A stretch of DNA of 64,000 nt from assembly GCA_948567375.1 (NCBI GenBank), contig OX419755.1, positions 36,089,001 through 36,153,000 on the forward strand, written 5' to 3'. Shown here one piece after another: positions 56,822 to 64,000 of the stretch (position 1 is the stretch's first letter; each line of letters starts with the position of its first letter). Position numbers and translations under genes: made by a program. The stretch is from Lunularia cruciata. Taxonomy: Eukaryota > Streptophyta > Marchantiopsida > Lunulariales > Lunulariaceae. Under the pieces are notes generated by a model. It ran no database searches, had not been told where the DNA came from, and was given only the letters and a program-made list of their open reading frames with translations.

Positions 56822-59800
56822 TCACATATTCACAAGTCCTATCTCCGCAGCCAAAGGAATAGGAGGTGGAGTTTCCCGGTACTGCCTTTCAACAATAGCT
56901 CCTCCTTGCGCTCCTGAATCCGTCAATCTGAATCTTTTGCAGGGATTGATTTCCCGAGGTTCCGGGAAGTGAATATGGTCCCGATTGGGAGTCATAAGGT
57001 CAGGGTTAATCTTGTGCTGCTTACAATACACAAAGTCTTGCCCTTGATGATTCCAGATCGGGGTAGTCCGGAGCTCACCTGAAAGATTGTAGCTGCACAC
57101 CAAATAATTTTCCAGTAAACAACATCGAGTCAAAATCCAAAATAAGGGCAACAACACATTGTGAGGCAAACAACAAATGCCTTCACAGTTTCGGTGATTC
57201 CAGAGCTAAAGAGAAAGTTTACCGATTCGACAAGGCACCCACGGATACTCTAACAATAAGCACTGAACGGACGAATTCTGGTCCGTTGAAAGCTCGGACT
57301 AACCAGGGACTGGAGGCTACAAGAGTTGGATGCGAAAACTGGTGGAAAGTTACAGAAGGCTAAATTTACGAAGGCAACTGGTCACACATCAAAAATTTCG
57401 CATGGGTACGACGATGAGTGCTGGTAAGTGAGGAGAGAAAATGGAAGTTGCGTACAAGGTGGACTGTGATGAACAAAACATGGCTAGCTGGACGAGGAAT
57501 AAACCCAGTGTGAGGTTACCAAGAGAAAAAACAGCTGCCATGATTATCAAGGAGAGTCAAGATAAGTTCCGATAGACCAGTTACACTGATGCTTTCCAGA
57601 GAGGGCAAAGAAGAGAAGTAACTATGTGATAGGTTCCATACCAACTACACTGCAGGAGGTGATTACCTCCAGCGGAGGTTTGACAAAGATGTAGATTTGA
57701 CGTGGGTAGAATATTGTCAAGCAAAACTAAAGACAGCGATCAGTGCAGTATAGGAAGAAATTCGCTCGGTATAAGTAACGATCGCATCTGTTTAAAGTAA
57801 AGAGGATATAGCTGGAACGTCAAGACTACTAGTTCCCAACAGATGGGGCGGGAGAATCTGCAAGGTAACCCTTCTTATTTTCTAAACGACCAGATAAAAG
57901 ACCGTCTCCGATGTCCTGGTTTTATCAACCTAAGCCTGGTCAAGGTCTGAGGGAGGCAGGCCGTGATGCTGGTACGTGACAGTTGCATGACTGAATAGGA
58001 GCGAAATTGGTGGAAAACATCGGAATCAAATGTCAAAGGCAGGGTACTTTGTGTATTTTTTATCACACAGGACATCAATGCATTGAACAATACATACAAC
58101 AAAAATAACCATCACTTGATCACGGTTTCATACCCACGTAAAACTACTGGATAATGACCTAGGTACGAGGAATAAATCCCTCATTGCTGCCGTTCACACA
58201 ATGGCGACCGAACTCTCTTTTGAAGTTACTTCTGTGTACCTGTAGACGGGATTAGTGCAAGCAGTGTGACCTCAAGAATCAGCAATTTGCGTCGGTGTTG
58301 TCAACTTGAAGACAAAAAACGCTCTTAACCCGACAATGTTGGATAGCATTACATGCATGGAGAGGAACTTACTTGGTAAAACACTCCTTATGCCAAGCTT
58401 TGGGACATCGACGACACTGCACAAGCTTCCCGGGGGTCATGTCGTTCCTTCTACAAGTATCACACTTATGGCGGGGACAAATCAGCCGCTCTGTGCCGTT
58501 CCTTATGGCACTTGCCTTGACCCTCCAATTCGGAAAATCAACCAACTCAGCAACACAGTGTGCATGATAAAAGCGCTTGCACGAAGGGACTTCACACTGG
58601 AAAACCTGGGCAACCAATTGTGTTATAAGTACAAAATTGGTTACAAGACCCGGCTTCATACCCACATCAATGGACTGGAAGGAATTTGAGTAATTTCCAA
58701 AGTAAATTCCGCATCACTGTCAGTTATAAAGAGTAGCAAACGAAGCATGCGTTGTAGTTAACTTTGTTTGCCTGCAGATGAGCATTAGTACAAGTGTAGC
58801 TTTGAAATTAGCGAATCTCCACTGGTGTTAATTATATGTACCAGCAGGAAAGGATTAGTACAAGCAAGTGTAAGCTCGAGAATCAGTGACGTCCGTGATC
58901 GTTGACTTAGTCGTAGGAGCAGTAACCGCTTGATACCCCAAGTAGAAAAGATCTCAAACCCCACGAGCCAGTGTCTGCGGATCGAAATCCAACCCTGCAT
59001 GCTCTATGGCAGCATGAGCCCGTCAACGTAAAACACCAAAAGGAAGTGGGCAGACTTTCTGCGTGGAAGCAGCAGCACGTGACATCATCAGTGCCCAGCA
59101 TGGAGCCGAGGTGGCTGGGTAGAGTCCCAGGACCCCTTGTACCGACATTGAGTTTCTGTCTTTCTCATGAGGGTACGAGGGCAAACTCAGTTACTTCCTC
59201 TTCAGGTCGCTCATGAAAATACAAGCAGCAAGAAACTTGCACAGGGCGCCAGGGGACATACCTGAGTTACACCTGTGTGTTAAAATCATGCTTTTAAATG
59301 CGAATGGCCGGAAACAAAGTGAAGTATGTGAGAAAACGTAAAGAATTATGCAAGTTACCGACTTACCTGACTTACATTTGAAACACGAAACGAGTTACGC
59401 AAGGTCTAAAGCATTAAGGGATAATTGAGCTAGTTATGCAGGGCATGCATTTCTACACATGGGACTAGGAATACGAACAGCGAAAGCATTCATCGGAAAG
59501 TCAGAAGGCCAGATGACAATGTTAGTGAGGAGTCTGAGGACAAGAGGTACTTACTTAAGAACTCAAACACTTACACCAGGCGAGAAGTAGTGTACTAGGC
59601 ATAACAGCTCACTATTAACCACTCCCCGAGTGGGAAGTCGTCATTAGTTGTAAGTCCCAAGTGCGGAGTGCGTGAGTGAGTGATAAGCAAGACCACAAGA
59701 TTATATTTACCAGTAGCCATAGAGCATTGTGTCCGTAAGTAAGAAAGGAGGTAATCACTCGAAGTAAATGGAGCCTCAATAGCATCATCGGACCTAGCTA

Positions 59801-62520
59801 GCTTACGCGTACCTCTGGCTGACCAAGCTCCTCGTCAGTTGATCCCAGTTCGTTGCAGATGAAACACTGGTGTTGTTTGTATACACAGTTTTGACAGTAC
59901 CAGCGCTCAGCCTTAGTGTCCTTGCGCGTCAAGGATAGTGTCTCACAAAAGGATTCTTGTCCGGATCCAGACACACCATGGAAATAGCGGGCGCAAGGTC
60001 CATCGCAACTGCCAGTACCGAAGACGAGAATATGATAAGAAAAATCTTCCAGATGAAGCAAATAGATAGAGACTAAACACATTAACTCGTCGTTTCATGG
60101 GCAAGAACTATATAGTGACTGACATTTAGCTTACATTAGCAACTCGCCACCATCATCGCATATATGACAAATGGGTGGATCATCCATTTTCAAGTTCGTC
60201 TTCATATCGGCTTTCTTCCGTTGGTCTTTAGGCAGATCTTTACACCGGATTTTCAGTAACGACTTTGTTCCGACTTGAGCCTTCTTCTCAATTTTCTGGT
60301 GCTCGTGGTGTTTGTCGTCAAACTTTACAGGCCGGCGCCTTTTCTTGCCTTCTTCTCCTCTCTTGCTGTGTTCTTCGTTCAAACACAGAAGCATCTGCCT
60401 GGCATCCTCTGCTTTCTCTTGGGGACTTACTGGTCGAGCAGAAGCTTCTGCTGCGCTTACGGACGAGGTGTCCCAGGACGCATCTTCTTCGTCCTCCTCC
60501 TTGTTGGTTTCGTCATCGTTCCGACCGAGGACTGAATCCAGTATCACCCGACTCTGAATACAGCTATGAAGGGCACCTTGCGCTTCGAGCTCTTCTGGAA
60601 CCTAAAGAAGTCCCAAGAGTAGTGACATCAGCTACAGCCAGTCTTCTAAAATTATTAGAACTCTGTTTTAGTGCATTTCTACTCAGCTTCTATCCTCGAC
60701 ATAAGCAGCAGAAGATAGGCAGAATATACCCTCCCTTTTGTTTACAGTATGTAAGTGCTCTATTCAACTTAAAAGTTGAGAAGCCTTGAACTGGACAGTT
60801 ACCTTGGTGAAGAGGGTGGGAAAAACTTTGTGTACCATCTATTGCCAACAACGAGAAACCAGAGTCAGATGCAGGAGAATGCTCCTTGTGGTATCAAACT
60901 TGCGACACATAAGCATTCCGAAAACTGGACTAGCACTAAGTATAGCTAAATTGCATATCAACCACAACACAGCACATACTCTGGTCTCCTTCAATCCATC
61001 CTCCTCGTCAGCAAAGCATTTCACAACCCGCACATATTGCGGCATATGCTGGATCATGATCCGTCTGTTCTGTGATGCGTTGGAATTTGACCTTCAAACA
61101 CGACACCCTTGAGTATACTTTCGATACGATGTCTTGTTATAAAAACTAAGTACCTAAATATCTTTAATGCCATGAAAAACTTCATATTACTAAGACAACC
61201 ACACGATAAAATGCAGGACTCGGGTATGTGTTGATATAGTGCATACCCGCAATTCTTAACCAGATGGCTCTCTGCATCAAGTTCTGATGCCTGCGGATTT
61301 TTCTTCGCAAAGTCTAGGAAGTGGAGAAGGTGATAGTCACCGCTCACGATGTGGAAGTATGACGGTTTCGGGTACAGCAGTTTAAACCTAGACAGACGTG
61401 ATATCCGGATCAATCTTCAGATGATATGTCGGGCCTTCTTCACAAGCAGTACATTTTAAGCAACTATCTCGCCTCAAGACAACACACTATACGCGCAACT
61501 CTCTGACCCTTTCTTTCTTGATAAATCTCCCCACACGTTTAGTCCTTTGTCAGAATTTGGTGACTGTTCAGAGGTCAGAGATAACTGCGAATTTGAAACG
61601 ACATACGCAAACCATCGGAATAAGACAGTAGATTCTCACCAGGAGCCTGTTGTGGCTCTCACGAGGAAGGCTGGCCGTTGTGCTCCAAACTGTATCGACC
61701 ACATCTCCAGTTCTACAGTCAGCACTTCCTTCCCATAAAACTTTCCAGTGAGATGAATAGCTGAATCCCCTGAAGCATTTCCATTCATGACGACTCCATC
61801 AATGCACACCGGTAAGTGTGTGATAGGCACCAGTCGGCTTTCGGCTTTCAACTCGAAATCTTCGACAATTGGAACTGACATCCGGGCGGTTTGAGGCCTT
61901 TCTCGTCTTGAAGGCAGGGATGGAGGATTTTTGTCCTTCTTCGAACTGGATTCAGTCTCCCTGCCTAAGCCTCTCGAGGCATCTTCCCTCATTGGAAGCT
62001 TTCCAGCTTGATGACTCCTTTTCCGCGCTGCGTAGTTCACTGGATCTTCGTGCTCACAGGGCACTTCGGCGCGGTGATCCTGATTAGTCCTTAGTGGAGG
62101 AGCAGCTTTCCACGATGAGGAATCTTCCGCCTCGTCTACATACACTCTCATCTTCTTCACTTCCTTAGCATCGTCCAGCCTCTTCCTGGCTTCCTCGTCC
62201 TGCTTCATCACATCGTCCTTCAACATTTCGAGAGTAGGATGTCCAGCGAAGTATCCGCCTATCCTTAAATATCTTTCCCACCCTTGGTTGAAAATGAGTT
62301 TCCACTTGGGATGATCTCCTTTCTGCGAATCTTCATTCTTCCAGAAAGCATGAGCTCGTCCATGAACGCGTGCCATCGTGGAGACTCTTCCAGAATCCGT
62401 ACCCAATCTTTCCCTTTGAGCCTCTTGGTAACAATTCGCTTCACCGGCTGTGTCGTTCTCCAATTAACCAATGTTCCCCTTGAAATCTCAAACGAGGTGA
62501 CGGCAATTCCTCTTCAACGC
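56822..62520 (-). CDS. EDM2: EDM2-like PHD-finger chromatin protein
   Basis: Minus-strand exons: about 62515-61640, 61387-61247, 61064-60980, 60601-60135, 60008-59813, 58605-58373 and 57092-56822. All junctions are GT-AG and in phase, and counting from 62463 gives 739 codons. The N-terminal region ends in a domain with VCIDGVVMNG, IHLTGKFYG and ATTGSWFKLLYPKPSYFHI (the W is split by an intron), which resembles a replication-foci domain, then DFAKKNPQASELD as in Arabidopsis EDM2. A charged linker (NKEEDEEDASWD, KKRRRPVKFDDK) leads to three Cys/His modules: CHICDDGGELLICDGPCARY, HQCFICNELGSTD with FQCEVPSCKRFYHAHC, and HKCDTCRRND with CRRCPKAWHKEC. DFVYCKQHKINPDLMTPNRD follows, as in EDM2. EDM2 is a nuclear regulator of H3K9 methylation and polyadenylation in transposon-bearing genes. 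Oddities: the frame appears shifted near 62290, and the protein stops about 75 residues after the PHD block, without the downstream part of EDM2. Confidence 0.85.
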
Positions 62521-63784
62521 GTTCTTACAGTCATAGAACTACAAAACATTTCCCTCCTAGCCTTTTATAGCTATCTGCGTTAACAATTAGCCACTGCTCC
62601 CCTTGTAGCAGTCTGCATGACGAACCACTACTATCCATCAAATTTCAAGAGAGCCGGTAACAATTCGATCAACCACTTTTCCGCGCTCTCGACTTCCAAA
62701 TTTAAGTCCTCATGGCGGACTCCAATACGAGAATTTGTTCCTCCTCATCATTTTGTTAAAAAGTTATTCTGGCTAAAGCTCAATGAATCCCCCAGTAGTT
62801 GCATGAATCCTATACTTCTTCAGTATAATCCCAGACTATCCGGAAAAAAGAAAAAAGAGCCGGTGATCTAGACTCCTGAATTTGACGGTTCATCCCTGAT
62901 TAGAGAGGTGAACCCTCACCAGCTAACCACAGTGCAGCTCACGAGTATCTGATCGTCCTCCTCCTGTACATATCCTCGGTCGACCTCGCCATTAATCTCA
63001 AAATCTTCTTGCATAACCCCCTATTCGAATTTAGCAAGCACTCCTCGCATTCTGAGCAGCTGTCACCTGTCACCAATGAATTCAAACGCTTCATCCCCTT
63101 CAATTCCTTCCCGTGTTTTCCCACCAAGAACTAAAGCCCTAAGTACGATTACATAAAAGACGAACTCCTGTCGCTCTTCTTGAAAATAGCCACCTAATTT
63201 CCACCAACTCAACTCTACCACCGGGAATACAAGTGACCTTTCTGATTGACACCTCTGCACTGTGTATGGGAGAGCCCTCCCTCCTGACCTCTCTTTGCCT
63301 CCGAATTTGCCTACATCCCTTGAAATCGCAATATGAAACGCAATGTGAAAGCTTCCTCTTTGTCCAAATCTGGATATTGTATTATAATTCACAGTACTAC
63401 AGTAGAAATGTCAGATGCTACCAATCTCCACAAACCTGCGCTCGGATGCTCATACTATTGAGCAATCGAATTGCTCAAATCTGAACGACGCAATCAATGC
63501 ATCAACTTAGGCATGCAGGCACAATCAACGTTTAGCAGAATGGAGCTCGTGCATCGAAGTGTTGACAAAACAACGGTCGTCTCGACCCTTATCGTCCCTC
63601 GACCACTTCCTGTACTAAAGCGGACCAAAGTACTGTAGTTTCTGAAACGAACACGTTAAGTGTCGCAGTTCGAACATTATCCTGTACTGTAGTTCGTTAT
63701 CGTAAAGTACGCTAGCGAACGTCCAACATTTACTTATACAGAGTTTTCTTGCAGCCGTACAGTGATATCTTTTTTAACAGTAAA
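62521..63784. other. 5' side of the EDM2-like gene
   Basis: Probably holds the promoter and one or more 5' exons or UTR of the minus-strand gene. Open stretches at 62939-63127 and 63063-63392 (-) are candidates but carry no recognisable domain. No second gene is seen. Confidence 0.4.
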
Positions 63785-63870
63785 GACGACCGCGTAGAAA
63801 AAACGAAGGATGGGAAGACCCCATCAAGCCGTACAAGGGAGAGACCAAAAACAAAGGTAAAAGTACTATA
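63785..63870 (+). repeat. dispersed repeat copy 5
   Basis: GACGACCGCGTAGAAAAAAC, GAAGGATGGGAAGACCCC, ATCAAGCCGTACAAGG, CAAAGGTAAAAG. The first 45 bp match the minus strand of 2125-2225 almost perfectly, and the middle matches 10546 and 13600. Confidence 0.65.
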
Positions 63871-64000
63871 ACTCAAGATAAAAGTCCCATAGAATGTATA
63901 CGGGGACGGGGTATAGCAGAAGAAGTATTATAAAAACATTCTAAATACTGCACCATGTCAAGGGCGTACAAAAATGGCATGAATAGTGGCATGAGACATA

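Noticed and set aside
60265-60789. 174-codon + strand open frame
   Set aside because: It is antisense to the PHD-region exon of the EDM2-like gene, whose frame is supported by domains and splice phase.

Overview
The window looks like nuclear DNA of a land plant, probably an early-diverging lineage (bryophyte- or lycophyte-like), though the species cannot be fixed from the sequence. The reasons are two plant-specific chromatin/RNA gene families (EDM2-like PHD protein, KH plus CCCH zinc-finger protein), a plant-type P1B-2 heavy-metal ATPase, a plant-style LRR protein, a relic of chloroplast ndhF, and old, strongly decayed Ty3/gypsy elements. Introns are mostly short (about 90-350 bp), with a few of about 1.1-1.3 kb.

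Layout. 0-9 kb is genic: the 3' end of an LRR gene (+), an unrecognised five-exon multi-pass membrane protein gene (+), and a three-exon KH/CCCH RNA-binding protein gene (-). 9-15.6 kb is AT-rich and gene-free, with foldback, tandem and (AT)n repeats. 15.6-41 kb is a nest of dead Ty3/gypsy elements in both orientations. It holds one nearly full-length element with recognisable LTRs (16348-27435), a second copy of its LTR-proximal part joined directly to its 3' LTR, a second + strand gypsy pol, a - strand gypsy pol fragment, and an inverted copy of the leader/ORF1 region. A promoter-like block at 38.3-38.54 kb carries seven heat-shock-element cores just upstream of a TATA box. 41-50 kb is intergenic with a three-copy tandem array and several small repeats.

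50.4-55.8 kb holds an eleven-exon (or ten-exon) HMA-type P1B-2 ATPase gene (+) with a metal-binding N-terminus and a His- and Cys-pair-rich tail. Converging on it is an EDM2-like gene (-, 56.8-62.5 kb) with three PHD-type modules and an N-terminal domain resembling a replication-foci domain. That gene ends soon after the PHD region and shows an apparent frameshift near its 5' end. I joined exons by hand from splice signals and phase. For the membrane protein, KH/CCCH and ATPase genes the exon lengths sum to exact codon multiples. The EDM2-like sum also does when counted from position 62463.

How the parts relate. The genes do not form a pathway. Two themes recur: metal handling (the ATPase) and chromatin or RNA control (the EDM2-like and KH/CCCH proteins). 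In Arabidopsis, EDM2 acts on transposon-bearing heterochromatin inside resistance genes. Here an EDM2-like gene shares a window with an LRR gene and a retroelement nest, but no link can be shown from sequence. A small dispersed repeat (five copies at 2.1, 10.5, 13.6, 49.9 and 63.8 kb) runs through the genic and gene-poor parts alike.
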